DNA from: Solanum dulcamara
Lineage: Eukaryota; Streptophyta; Magnoliopsida; Solanales; Solanaceae
Length of the DNA stretch: 64,000 nt
NCBI RefSeq assembly: GCF_947179165.1
Contig: NC_077244.1
Location: 10,604,449-10,668,448, forward strand
Direction of reading: 5' to 3'
Shown: one piece after another, positions 12,005 to 22,740 of the stretch
Layout of the letters: each line of letters begins with the position of its first letter
How positions within the stretch are numbered: the stretch's first letter is position 1
Translations under genes and position numbers: made by a program
The notes under the pieces: model-generated
The model's database searches: none
Told to the model about the DNA's origin: nothing
The model's input: the letters and a program-made list of their open reading frames with translations, nothing else

Positions 12005-15000
12005 TGTCACGAACCGATTTCCCAGGTCATGATGGCACGTTCCATAACCCCTAGTAGGTAAGACAATCCGTAACCAAGAACAACTAGTAAGAGGTTTAAG
12101 GGTGAAAACTAAACTTGAATAGGCAATACTAACATAAACAAGATAACTCAACGGAAGAAAAACCAAAATGAATATACATACAAAAGATCCATCACAGAAA
12201 CTGAAAGTCATAAGTACAGAGCTGTCTAACAAAAAGAATCTAAGTCTCAAAAGTGAACCACTGAGACAAGACTGTCTCAAAAAACAAAGGAGTAGTCTAT
12301 ATATATACAGATGGACAATGGATCAATACAAAATGTCAAGTGCTCACCCCCTGTCTCTAGATCAGACTGCAGTAGGCTCGAATCAATGCTGGTTATTCGT
12401 GCTCGAACCTATATCACAAAAATAAATGCAGAGTGTAGTTTGAATACCAAAATATTAGGTACCCAATAAGCATCATAGGCCGACTGATCTTGGAAATTAA
12501 AGGTAATATGAAAAGAAGGAATAGACAAAATAGAGGTCAATAATAGAAGTCTTAAGAAAAGAACGAACTGGAATTCACACGAGTGTAAAAGGACTAACTA
12601 AATTAACTACAGCTAAACTACACCTAATTGGAACCTCATAAGGCTAGAAGGTATACTCGTTCCCAAATACACCTAATTGGACCCCTTAAACCCGACTAGA
12701 CCCCCTAAAGCCCGATGAGTATACAAAATAGCTACAACTACTAAGATCTGAAATCGAGAACCAAGGGCTAGAGAATATCATCCTAGAACCACAATCCAAC
12801 CTAGTAATACCTAACAATACAGAGGCCGGACCTGGTCTAGTGAATACTCCCTAGAAGTAACTAGACTAATCAAATACGGAAGCCAAACCTAGTCTACCAG
12901 ATGCTCCCTAGAAGTACCCAAGACTAATCAAATGCGGAGGCCAGACCTGATCTACCAGATTCTCCCCAAAAGTACCCATGACTGATCAATTACGGAGGAT
13001 TGACCTGGTCTACCATATGCTCCCCAAAAGTACCCAAGACTGATCATATATGGAGGCCAGACCTGGTCTACCGGATGCTCCCCAAGGTGCAAATATCGCT
13101 ACTGCAAATGCTACCAATCATCTATGGATACTAAAAGTCCTTGGATTGTCGTCCATATATTACTCACCAAAAAAGACCATCAGAACTAAACCTTGAACCA
13201 ACCTTAAACCACAGAATGGAAATTTAGGCCACTGCCGAAACTCGTGAAGTTGCAAAATCAGGGATAAGTAGAGACAAATTGTCATTGAATAAAAGGTATT
13301 GCCTAGATACGGTGCAAACTATCATACTCATGTGTGCTACATCAGTCTACAAGGATCTAAGCTGGCTGAACAATGTCGGGGTAAAACTAAGGTATATCAG
13401 TTCTGAATTATGCATTTCTAAGGCAAGCACTAGTCACACCTAGGCTAAGGCCGAAATGATTCAAATAAATTAATAAACCAGTATACACATTGGTCACAAG
13501 GAATGGACAAACAACAAAGCAGGTAGTATACTGACAAGTACCCAATAAAACCCTGAAAAGGAAACACATGATTTCTAAATGTATATGCATGATTCGATAC
13601 TACCCAAACCCAAATTCTAACTAACCAACATGAATCTACGTTCCCAAGATCAATCTAACAAAGAGGAAACTTGTATCCTATATGTAGGTCGAACACACTT
13701 GCTCCAAACTACTCCGCCAGAGCTTTTCCCTTCCGAAGGGCCTCTGATCACAGATACACTATCAAAAAAAGAATCACAACATCAGTACGGTCATTTTGAC
13801 ACTAAAATTGCAAGAAACAGAGAAAGACCAATTTTGGGGTCAAAATGGAGAAGTGGGAACCGCACTGAAAATTTTGGAATGAACACTACAAATAGGTCCT
13901 AGTCAGTTCCCCGAGCTCATGTTCTAAAATAGGATACAATTCGGGGCTTGGAAACATTACAATATCAACATATAACAAAAATCTGGATTTTCTCAAGAAC
14001 TAGAAATGGGATAGAAAATAAAACCAGTAAATTTACTAGAAATGGGAGGCCTACAGTTAATGTTAACAATACCACGATGTTCTACTCAAAAAAACACTAA
14101 AAATAGTCAATAGAATCATCAAATTCAGACTTAGAATAAGGGATACATCAAGTCTCAAATTATCCCCCAAATTGAGTTCACAAAGTAGCCACGGCAGCAA
14201 GTGAAAATGAGAATTTACCTCAAAAAAAGATCCCAAAGTAGCTTTTGAGCTCACCAACACATTCTCCTTGAAAAATCTCACAACCTAGATTCTTGAATCA
14301 TCCAATTTGGAGTTTTATAGCTCAAGATGTTCAACTTTGAAATTCTATAGAAAAGCAAAAAATGATTGTCTTATATACGAGGGCGCATTAGATATAGTGC
14401 ACCAATAGATTCTTCCCATTTTTAAAGTCTCCGATGTGGTGCCCGGAATTCATTCAGAACCCCATGTACGCAAACAAACTATGCTACCCCACCACATTAG
14501 ATATTCTAGACACAGTATTGCAGTTGAAATTTTCATACGAGGTCGTTAGGACTGAATGTAGGTCCCACTCCCAAAGGCCATTTTTAACAAAAATCCATCG
14601 ATGGGTTCAAAATAAGTCCAAATGCCTCGGCAGCAAAATAAAAAGTCATTTTAGACCAAAATTGATATTCTGGAGCTAACCACGTTGTCAGAATTTCCAT
14701 TTGGGTACGTTTTCCAAGAAAGGTGACCAAAGCAAATATTGGCTAATTTTCTAAAGCTAAAATGCTAAAGTGGTTTAAGTTCGCACCGAAAGCCTTGGGA
14801 CTCAAGCCAACCATGCTTCTTGCTTAGTTTGGTCATTCCCGAGATAATAAAACAGTCAGAAATCTGTTCTGAGGCTATTTTCCCATATGTCTTACCGAAG
14901 TCAAATTTTCAAATTATAAAGTCAAAAATGGAAGACATAACCCAAAATCCTGACTTTGAACTCTAAACAAAGAAAGCTGCACAAAATCCAAACAAACGAC

Positions 15001-15401
15001 CAGGTGACCGATCTACCAGTGCCAGGAGGTCATAAATAACTTGGGGTCACTATAGGAATTACTTGTGATTCAATATATGGACTGTGAGTCCCCAATGGGT
15101 CTTTTTCCGAAAGCCTTAGCTCAACAGGTATATATGGACTGTGAGTCCCCTATGGTTCCTTGAACTCTTAGGTGTTACGATCGCCAATACTAAGACTCTA
15201 TCTCTACGATCACGAAAGAGACCCCCGCAATTATCCTCCCTTTCACAAAAGAGAAGGCCTCCTCTAAAGTAGAGTGTCGTGAAAGAGACATCTTATCGCG
15301 ATAGTGAAGGCACCATATGAAAGACAAAACATATTTTTCACCAAGTCTCAAATTCACCAAAATGCCTCTCGGGATTCGTTCAAAGTTCTATACACACAAA
15401 C
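12005..15401 (-). repeat. Solo LTR D1 (minus), rearranged at its right end
   Basis: The left edge TGTCACGAACC corresponds to the TGTCATGACCC edge of the D3 LTR at 62538. Homology with D2 and D3 runs through sequences such as GAGCTGTCTAACAAAAAG and a downstream block near 14430-14760. The right terminal part is found inverted at 15402-15600. There is no internal region, so this is a solo LTR left by recombination between the two LTRs of an element. It holds a 58-bp tandem array and only chance open frames. Confidence 0.8.
12821..13092. repeat. 58-bp minisatellite, about 4.7 copies, in LTR D1
   Basis: Units start at 12821 (57 bp), 12878, 12936, 12994 and 13052, each beginning with a form of GGAGGCCAGACCTGGTCTAC. 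Copies differ at several positions. The D2 and D3 LTRs have different repeats at the corresponding place. Confidence 0.9.
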
Positions 15402-15600
15402 TGTATTGAACCTTCAGGTCATTTTTCTTATACTACTTCTATTTAATTATTTAGAGCTTTCCTATAGCGACCCCAAGTCATTTATGACCTTCTGGAACTA
15501 GTATCTCGGTCGCCTGGTCGTTCATTTGCATTTTGTGTAGCTTTCAGTGTTTAGAGTTTAAAGTCAGGATTTTGGATCATTTCTTCCATTTTTGACGCAT
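15066..15600. repeat. Inverted and duplicated block at the D1/B-LTR junction
   Basis: The complement of 15165-15396 reads as the B-LTR sequence expected right after 12004. The complement of 15402-15600 reads as the terminal part of the D LTR. 14925-15058 and 15455-15600 are therefore inverted copies of the same D sequence. 15068-15160 carries two partial copies of a B-LTR segment whose normal place is about 16637-16705. B's LTR resumes near 15560-15600. Confidence 0.75.
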
Positions 15601-17059
15601 TTGAGATTGAGGATGGCGATTGGAACAAGAATTTTTGTGGAAAACATTGGGTAAGTAATTTTCTAACTAAAATCCATCATTTCCATTTAATATATCGTGA
15701 TCTTAACTTCTAAATTCCTTGATTTTACCTAAACCCAAAATGGTGATTTTAAACCCAATTCTTACTCAAATTTTGTGGATTTTTCATCCATGAGCTCCAT
15801 TTTACATATAGAACCTGATTCTGAAGTCGATTTCCAGTTTTACCCTTCTCTAAAATTAATCAACTTTTAGATCATTTTACCCACAGTCTGAAACCTTGCA
15901 TTATGGGTGTCATTAGACTTCTTGTGATGTGTATGTTTCATTCTTGATAGTTTATTTTCATTTTAGATGTTAAATTTGAGGGGTTTTCATCCGGTAGAAA
16001 CGTTCAGGTACGGTTTCAGCAATTGAGGTAGGCTTGACTATCGTTCTTTAGACTGAGATAGGGTAATTAGTCATTCATATGTTATAGACTTTGGGATGGA
16101 GTTGTATCATGATTTGAGACTACTAATTTCACTTAGGATTCCCATGTGGGGGCTTATTTATATTGGGATGCTTGTGTGGGGGCCTATTTGTGTTGTGTAG
16201 CCCGTGTGGGGGCCTTATTTGCTATCTTATCAGTTTTGAGAGTATTTAATTTATGATTTTCCTATGAGAGAGGTGTGAGGAGACTATTTGACTAGTAATG
16301 CCCCCTCATAGGTTTAGTTGGGGGTTTTGAACATATTTGAGCACTAAAATATTTTCAAAAGATGGTGAACACTTCTTTTAATAAAATTCATTTCCATTGT
16401 TATCTATTGAGGGTGAATATCATATTTAGGTTGAGTTTAGAGAACTTGAAACTTGTATATAAATGTTGAGTAGAATATTACTTCCATCCCATATATGTTG
16501 TGATACATTTATCCTCATTCAGTAAAACATTGATCTTGGGAAGTTCAGAACTGTGAAAATCTTTTTGAGAAAGAAAATATGGAACTTTTTTTATCCTTGA
16601 CCACAAGCTAGGAGGAAAGTGGTTGAGATTTCGAGATTGTGATTCGCTATATGGACTGCAAGTCCCCCATGGGTCCTTATTTAGAAGCCTTAGCTCAACA
16701 GTTGTATACTATAGATTGTGCGACAACCTTTATTCCACCGTAGCACCATATCATTGCATCATCATATTGTATTGTATTGCATTGATATCTATGATACCTG
16801 ACTTATCCAATTAATTATTATAGTGAACTGTAGTTATGTGTTAACCTTACTCGTATCGTTCATTATAAATTAGCGGCACTGATACCGGATTGGGAATTTT
16901 CTTTATGCAGGTAGAAGAGTTCCTTAGCTTATTTCATAGGTTTGATTAATTTCTTATGCTCAGTTGGCTAAACCTACTGAGTACATGTGGATTGTACTCA
17001 TCCCTACTTTTTTGTTCCTTTTGATGAAGATCCTAGTCAGGGTATCCCGCCTAGAAACA
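15601..17059 (+). repeat. 3' LTR of element B, second part
   Basis: It continues the B LTR, matching the complement of 45180-46340 and 47636-47930 in K. Near 15884-15915 it shows the uninterrupted sequence that in K is split by the LINE. It contains a 30-bp triplication at 16141-16230. It ends where element C's LTR starts. About 250-350 bp of the expected LTR end are missing beyond C. No gene is seen. Confidence 0.83.
16141..16230 (+). repeat. 30-bp tandem repeat, 3 copies
   Basis: Units begin at 16141, 16171 and 16201 with CCCATGTGGGGGCTTATTT and variants. K has a single clear counterpart near 46090-46110, so the array expanded in this copy. Confidence 0.85.
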
Positions 17060-18836
17060 TATAACATCCTATCCCCGTCATTATGGATAGGATAATAGAA
17101 AAAGAATTTGGCCATAAAACTTTAGGTAGTAACTTCGGAAAAATTTAGCCTAAGTCAAACTTGGATTAATTCTGAGTCAAGTGAGGTCTAGTATAACCCT
17201 ATAATATGTAGGTGATAAAATCAGTAATTTAGTTAGCTGATAGACAAGATAATACAGAGCATGTACAACCTTGCGGAATCGTATTCGGGTGAGTAAAACT
17301 TCCAAAATTGGACTTGACATGAAAGGTATAATTTAAGATGTCTTGGGGAGGGGATGTGTTGTGAAATGGGATTTTGGATCACAAGTTTGAAACTCTTTAT
17401 TTTCGTTTAACCATCCAGAGCAGGATTTAACACACCAAAGCGGGTTGGTCCCGCCAGAGTGGGGCAGTCACGACTTAAAGACGGAAAAAAAACCAAAATG
17501 ATTATTTGACTCCCACTGCATTCTTAAGAGACCAAAAGAAACCTAGTGTGAATTCTTGATGATTTCAACCATATTTTGTATCTAAGATAAGTAAATCACT
17601 CCTTTACTTCATAATTTAATTCTTAGAACCTAGAAACTATATTTGGTAATCATTGGGAGAGGGTTTTGAATTGAAACTAATGGTGGGAAATAGCCCTAGG
17701 GTGAAGTTAGGATCATGCGTTTTGGCCTAGGAGGGGAATTATATTATAATGCATGTGAATTATGTCATTGTATTGATCCTTTGTATATATGTGACTTGTT
17801 TTAGACCAAGAACAAGTAGAACAAACCCAAAAAGGGAAAGCTCTTATATCTTAGAGTGGTTGAAGCTCGAATTCAAGGTAGGTGATGGTTTTGTTTCTTG
17901 TATCGGTTTCATGTACTTGCTAAATTACTTCATGTTATGCATATGTTAATATGAATAGGGAACCATATTAGAAATTATGTGAAATAAACCTGTTCTTAGT
18001 GACATAATGTTGATTCCTGAATGTAATTATAATTGCTTGTATGTTGGGATCAGGTGTCACATTTTGACACATAATTTGATTGGGTGTCACATTCCAACAC
18101 ATATTTTGATTGAATGTCACGTTCCGACACAAACCATGGATCAAATGTCACGTTTTGACATAAATTAAGTATTTACAGGTCCCATGAAAGGATCCTTATG
18201 TGAAGTTGTATGATATTGAGGTTCTTGAATTGTGATCTTGATGAGTATTATTTGAGATGAAAAAGGTTAAGTTGTTCTTTATATATATGCTTATTATATT
18301 GGCTTTAATTGTCCATATTTTGCTTACTGACTAGCCGCGTGATCCTACCAGTACATTATTGATTTTTTGTACTGATACTACAATTGCTCTGGCTTTATTG
18401 AGTACAGAGCATATTCAGCCGACTGTAGAGAGACCTCTCTTAAAAGAGTGAAAAATTCTTCGAGTTCAACGATGAGCTTAATTTTTTAGGTTGTCGTGGA
18501 CTCTCTACTATTTCTAGTCCTTCCAAGACTTAAATGTTCAGACATTGATTATATCTTTAGTCACTTTCTTATGGGAATTGTTCTCCTATTCTAGACTTAT
18601 TAGTTTACAGTTTTGGTACAAATGACTTTCAGTTCCTAGGATGTCTTATAGATGTTAAGTTTGTTGATTATATTATTTTTTAGTTTATGGAAACTCAGTA
18701 TTAATTATGGATTAAACCTTCTTTTGCATCTTTAAATTATTTATATCGCATAAGTGTTATTAGCTTGGGCTGTAAAAATTATTCTCCCACTGAAGGGTTA
18801 GTGTGTTGCCAGTCATGGCGGGTCGAGATCGTGACA
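17060..18836 (+). repeat. 5' LTR of element C
   Basis: It starts TATAACATCCTATCCCC (TG decayed to TA) and ends ATCGTGACA just before the primer-binding site. The first 200 bases match the 3' LTR remnant at 34511-34711. Near 18050-18160 is a small cluster of four variants of GGTGTCACATTCCGACACA. No gene is seen. Confidence 0.87.
18046..18168 (+). repeat. Short tandem repeat in the C LTR (about 35 bp, 4 copies)
   Basis: Four successive variants of a unit built on TGTCACATTTTGACACA, each followed by an AT-rich spacer. The unit contains a TGTC...GACA dyad. Confidence 0.7.
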
Positions 18837-18840
18837 AAGC

Positions 18841-18852
18841 TGGTATCAGAGC
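18841..18852 (+). other. Primer-binding site of element C (initiator tRNA-Met)
   Basis: TGGTATCAGAGC is an exact complement of the plant initiator tRNA-Met 3' end and lies four bases inside the LTR end. Confidence 0.92.
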
Positions 18853-19054
18853 CCTAGGTTTGTTGATCACGTTGTATCAAAATTAGTTTAGTAGAATCTT
18901 GCAGAATGGTACGGAGACGTCTGTACTTTTCTTTGAGAGGCTATAGGACTTTAGAAAAAGATTCTCTATCTTCTTTCCTTATGCTATAATGTGATTCCAA
19001 TTGGTATATGGTGATCCAAATTAGTATCTAACTTTTTTACTCTCTTGTTTGCAT

Positions 19055-20500
19055 ATGGTTAATACTCGCTATAATGGTGTTCTGCCCGTCATTCCAGTTG
19101 AGCAGGAGGAGGAGCCAGCAGTTTGAGGGTATGAAAGAGGTAGAGGTAGAAGAGGAAGACGTGGAAAGAGGTGAGAGAGAGCAGCACCTGACAGAGTGGA
19201 AGTCCTAGTTGAAGAGATGCCAATAGGTGAGGCCTCTTCCGCTCCCCAAAATGAGTTAGGGGAAGATGTAGAAGTTGGAGAGGAAGAGAATACTTAATAA
19301 GTAGAAGACAACCAAACTGGGTTTGCTGGTATTCCCCCTCTGGACCCTATATTAGCATAGTAGGTCATGGCTTTTTTGAGTGGGTTGGCTGGTACTGGAG
19401 CCATTCCCACCATGGATGTAGCCCCATCTTTTATTTCTCATCCTTTTCTACTACACCTGCGCTGGTAGATAAGGTGGCAAGCACTGACACCTTTTTCATA
19501 CCATTTTTGGGTCCTTCTATGACTGGCACTGAGCACGATATGCTCCTAAAGTTTCTAAAGATCAAGCCTCTAGTATTCCATGGTACCGATAATAAGGACA
19601 CTTATAAGATCATCCTTGACTGCTACAAGAGGTTGCATAAGATGGGCATAGTACATCAGCATGGGGTGGAGTTTGTGTTTTTTTAGTTGCAAGGTGAGAC
19701 CAAGCAATGGTGGAGGGCGTAAGTGGAGTGTCGCTCGCCAGTGATGCCCTCACTTACATGGGTTTAGTTTCATGCTTTGTTCCTCAAAAAATATGTTCCT
19801 TATATCTTAAGGTACTGCAAGAAGGATGTGTTCATAGAACTGGAGCAAGGAGGTATGTCAGTGGCTACTTATGAGGCCAAATTTCATGAGCTGTCTAGGT
19901 ATGCTACCCAGCAGGTAACTATAGAGGCGGAAAGAATTATGTTTTTTATGAAGAGGTTGAACCCTGAATTGTAGGTGTTGTCAGTTCATATGACTTTGTT
20001 AGACCAAAGTTTCAATGAAGTCAATGATTTTATAAAGAAGGTAGAGGGAGTGAGGAGACATGGGTAGGCCAAGGCTTTGGCTAAGAAGCCCAAGAGCACA
20101 GGTAATATCCAAGGATCCTATTCTAGAGGGTTAGGCAGGCCGATAATTATAGCCTAACCAATTCAGTCAAATCTTTCTGCTTTTACTGGTAATTTTCAGG
20201 TACTCCATAGCAGCATTCGACCCATGAGGGTCAAGAAGAATCATTCCCAGGTAGCAGGCTATTTTTTTATTGCGGCTTTTTAAGTTATGAAGAACTGGGG
20301 AATATATAGAGAGAATGTCCTCACCCTAGTAGAATAGTTTCAACAAGCTAGAGTAGTAGTCCCCGCGATCGAGGAAGGCAATGGTAGAGGACGTCCACAG
20401 GGTGGGAGAGGCAGAAACCAGAGAGGCCTTGGGTGCTGAGGTAATGGTTGTGTAGGTCGAGGAAAATCATAAGCAAGAAGGGAGGTGTCCCGTTAGCATG
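19055..20500 (+). pseudogene. Element C gag remnant
   Basis: The ATG at 19055 opens MVNTRYNGVLPVIPVEQEEE, soon broken by TGA. An arginine/glycine tract (GRGRRGRRGK) and an acidic stretch follow. The central gag domain reads LLKFLKIKPLVFHGTDNKD, then SVATYEAKFHELSRYATQQV in an open block of 65 residues. The zinc knuckle near 20270-20320 is degenerate: cysteines are partly lost and only GNI-stop-RECPHP is readable. Stops are scattered through all blocks. The start is chosen by its position about 200 bases after the primer-binding site. Confidence 0.82.
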
Positions 20501-20539
20501 TTCGGGATTAGTTTTATGCATTTTTGGGCATGACCGATG

Positions 20540-20930
20540 CAGAAGCATCTAACGTAGTGATCACATGTACTATTATTATCTATGACCAGATAGCTATTAT
20601 TTTATTTGATTCGAGGTCTACTTATTCTATATGTCTGTGAAAATGCCTTGGGTTTTCATGAATTATGTGATAAATTTGATGCCCCTATCCCTGTTTCTAC
20701 CCTTGTTGGAAAGTCAGTAATAGTCATCCATCTTTATCATGCTTGTTCTGTGATGTTTATGGGATTCCAGACTTGGTTTAACTTATTGATTTTAGACATG
20801 ACTGATTTTGATGTAATCTTAGGCATGACTTGGTTGTCCCCTTATTTTGCTATGGTTAATTATAATGCAAAAATTATGGCTCTAGACATCCCGGGGAGGG
20901 AATGGTTAGAGTGGAAAGGGTGTACAAGTC
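20540..20930 (+). pseudogene. Element C aspartic protease remnant
   Basis: The active-site block reads IAIILFDSRSTYSI (near 20590-20630). As in element B, the glycine after D-S is arginine (GGG to AGG fits one G-to-A change). The open frame at 20606-20974 continues in another frame with LDMTDFDVILGMTWLSPY, the conserved end of gypsy proteases. Together they cover a full-length but broken domain. Its job would be processing Gag-Pol. Confidence 0.82.
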
Positions 20931-21700
20931 TAAGCGAGCTAAGGTCGTATCTTCTTGCCAGCCTAGAAAAATAGTGGGGCAGGGTTGTTTTGCCTATCTA
21001 GCCTATCTTCGGAATGTTGATGTAGATTCTCCTTCCATCGAGTCTATTCTGGTAGTGGGTGAATTTCCAGAAGTGTTTCCTTTAGAGTTGCATGGTATGC
21101 CTTTTGACAAAGACACAGACTTCTGCATTGACTTAGATTCAGGCACTCGTCCAATTTTTATTCCTCCCTACCATAAGGCTCTGGAAGAGTTGAGAGAGCT
21201 TAAGGCTCAAATTCATGAATTCCTTGATAAGAGATTCATCCATCTCAGTGCTTCTATGTGGGGTGCTCTAGTGTTGTTTGTGAAGAAAAAGGATGGTAGT
21301 ATGAGAATGTTCATTGACTACCAACAACTGAATAAGGTTACCTTCGGTAATAAATATCTCTTGCTATGTATTGATGACCTTTTTAGTTAGGTTCAAGGTG
21401 CATCAGTCTTCTCAAAGATTGATCTCAGGTCTGGGTACCAGAAATTTAAGATTAGGACTGAGGATGTGCCCAAAACAGCTTTTAGAATCAGGTATGGGCA
21501 CTAAGAATTTTTTTTGATGTGTTTTGGGCTGACTAATGAACCTGCAGCTTTCATGAGTTTGATGAATGGAGTGTTCAAGCCATTCCTGGATTCATTTGTG
21601 ATTGTGTTTATGGATGATAGTTTGGTGTATTCGAATAGTGAACAAGAACAAGCAGACTATCTCTGAATTATCTTAGGTGTTTTGGAAAAATAAAAGTTTT
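20902..21700 (+). pseudogene. Element C reverse transcriptase, thumb and connection deleted
   Basis: An open frame of 162 residues covers the linker ([17 protein letters not shown]) and RT fingers ([20 protein letters not shown], then QQLNKVT). After a TAG at 21388 the palm continues [10 protein letters not shown], then [15 protein letters not shown] and [12 protein letters not shown]. The DD aspartates are present. The sequence then jumps within about ten codons to the RNase H start, so roughly 400 bases of thumb and connection are missing. A 27-bp direct repeat lies at that junction. Confidence 0.86.
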
Positions 21701-22100
21701 ATGTTGATGCTTCACATTCAGGTTTTGGTGCAAGGTAAAGACTTTATTTTTTATCGTGATGCTTCACATTCAGGTTTTGGTGCTTTAATGATGCTGGATA
21801 AGAACGTCGTAGCCTATGTTTAGCGATAGTTGAAGGTACATGAGAAAAACTACTTGACTCATAACTTGGAGTTGGGAGCGGTAGTGTTTGTACTGAAAAT
21901 CTAGAGGCATTATCTGTATGGAATCAAGTGTGAGGTGTATACTGATCAGTGTATCTTGCAGCATGTGTTCACCTAGAAAGACTTAAATTTGAGACAGCGA
22001 AGGTGGATAGAGTTGCTTAAGGTCTATGATGTCACCATCTAGTATCATCCCCGTAAGGCTAATGTGGTAGCAGACACATTAAGCTGGAAACTGGTTTAGC
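21701..22100 (+). pseudogene. Element C RNase H remnant
   Basis: It begins YVDASHSGFGA, with a second DASHSGFGA start 52 bases later. It continues LKVHEKNYLTHNLELGAVVFVLK, RHYLYGIKCEVYTDQ and the end block YHPRKANVVADTL. TAG stops at 21821, 21827, 21902, 21974 and 22040 fall where relatives have glutamine or tryptophan. All domain blocks are present in order. Confidence 0.85.
21705..21783 (+). repeat. 27-bp direct repeat at an RT-RNase H deletion junction
   Basis: 21705-21731 and 21757-21783 are identical; both start TGATGCTTCACATTCAGG. The 25 bases between them do not match RT. The arrangement fits a slipped or template-switched repair product. Confidence 0.88.
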
Positions 22101-22735
22101 GTGGGTAGTCTAGCCTGTTTGAGGGCCTGATCGTGGCCCCTGGCTAGAGAAATTCAGACCTTGGAGGCAAAGTTCATGAGACTAGGCATCTCAGAGAAGG
22201 GTAGGGTAATGGTCGGTGTTGATCTAAGACCCACTTTTATAGAGGAGATTAAGGACAAGAAGTTTGAAGATTTAAATTTGTATGAAATTAGAGAAAAGTT
22301 GGTGATGGCCAAGGCCCAAGATTCAGCATTTGATGCAGGTGGAGTGCTCCACTTTAGGGGAAGGATTTGTGTTCCCTAGGTGGATGGCATAATTCATAAA
22401 ATTCTGTTTGAACCTTGTGGCTCATGATACTCTATTCACCCTAAAGTAACTAGGATGTATCAATATTTGAAACACCTATATTGGTGGCCGGGTATGAAGA
22501 AAGACATAGTTGAATATGTAGCCATGTGCCAAAACTGCTAATAGGTAAAATATGAACACAAAGACCTGCAGGTTTACTTAAAAGAATGCATATTTGAGAA
22601 TAGAAGTGGAAGAGAATAGCCATGGACTTCGTGGTGGTACTTCCCAAGACTTTAGGAAAGTATGACTCCATTTGGGTGGTGGTTGACACGTTGACAAATT
22701 CAGGACACTTCATTTTAGTTAGCGTGGACTGTAAT
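22101..22735 (+). pseudogene. Element C integrase, N-terminal part (before F)
   Basis: The linker is open for 72 residues (LGISEKGRVMVGVDLRPTF, then FRGRICVP). The HHCC zinc region (about 22420-22560) and the first catalytic aspartate block MDFVVVLPKTLGKYDS follow with frame breaks. The frame VVVDTLTNSGHFILVSVD runs to the edge of element F, and its continuation is at 33551. The split is a clean insertion, not a deletion. Confidence 0.85.
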
Positions 22736-22740
22736 GCACA
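22736..22740 (+). repeat. Target-site duplication GCACA, left copy (element F)
   Basis: GCACA directly before TGTCATGACC. The identical partner is at 33546-33550. Confidence 0.92.

Larger units (their letters stand above)
6445..17059 (+). mobile_element. Element B: Ty3/gypsy retrotransposon, 5' LTR missing, 3' LTR interrupted
   Basis: The internal region begins directly after element A's LTR with a leader typical of solanaceous gypsy elements. Gag, protease, RT, RNase H and integrase remnants follow, then a 3' LTR from 11402. That LTR is split by solo LTR D1 and broken at 17059 by element C. The 5' LTR and primer-binding site are absent, probably displaced by A's insertion and lying left of the window. 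K (34712-48828) is the same family in opposite orientation. Confidence 0.88.

Noticed and set aside
12168..12425. 85-codon frame and the 110-codon antisense frame in D1
   Set aside because: They sit in an LTR and are broken in the equivalent stretches of D2 and D3.
14925..15600. Inverted repeat considered as the terminal repeats of a DNA transposon or foldback element
   Set aside because: Both arms are D-LTR sequence and the middle is reversed B-LTR sequence, so a rearranged LTR explains it without a new element.
18046..18168. Short regularly spaced TGTCACA...GACACA repeats resembling a CRISPR array
   Set aside because: Units are degenerate and contiguous with no unique spacers, the location is inside a plant LTR, and no cas genes are present.
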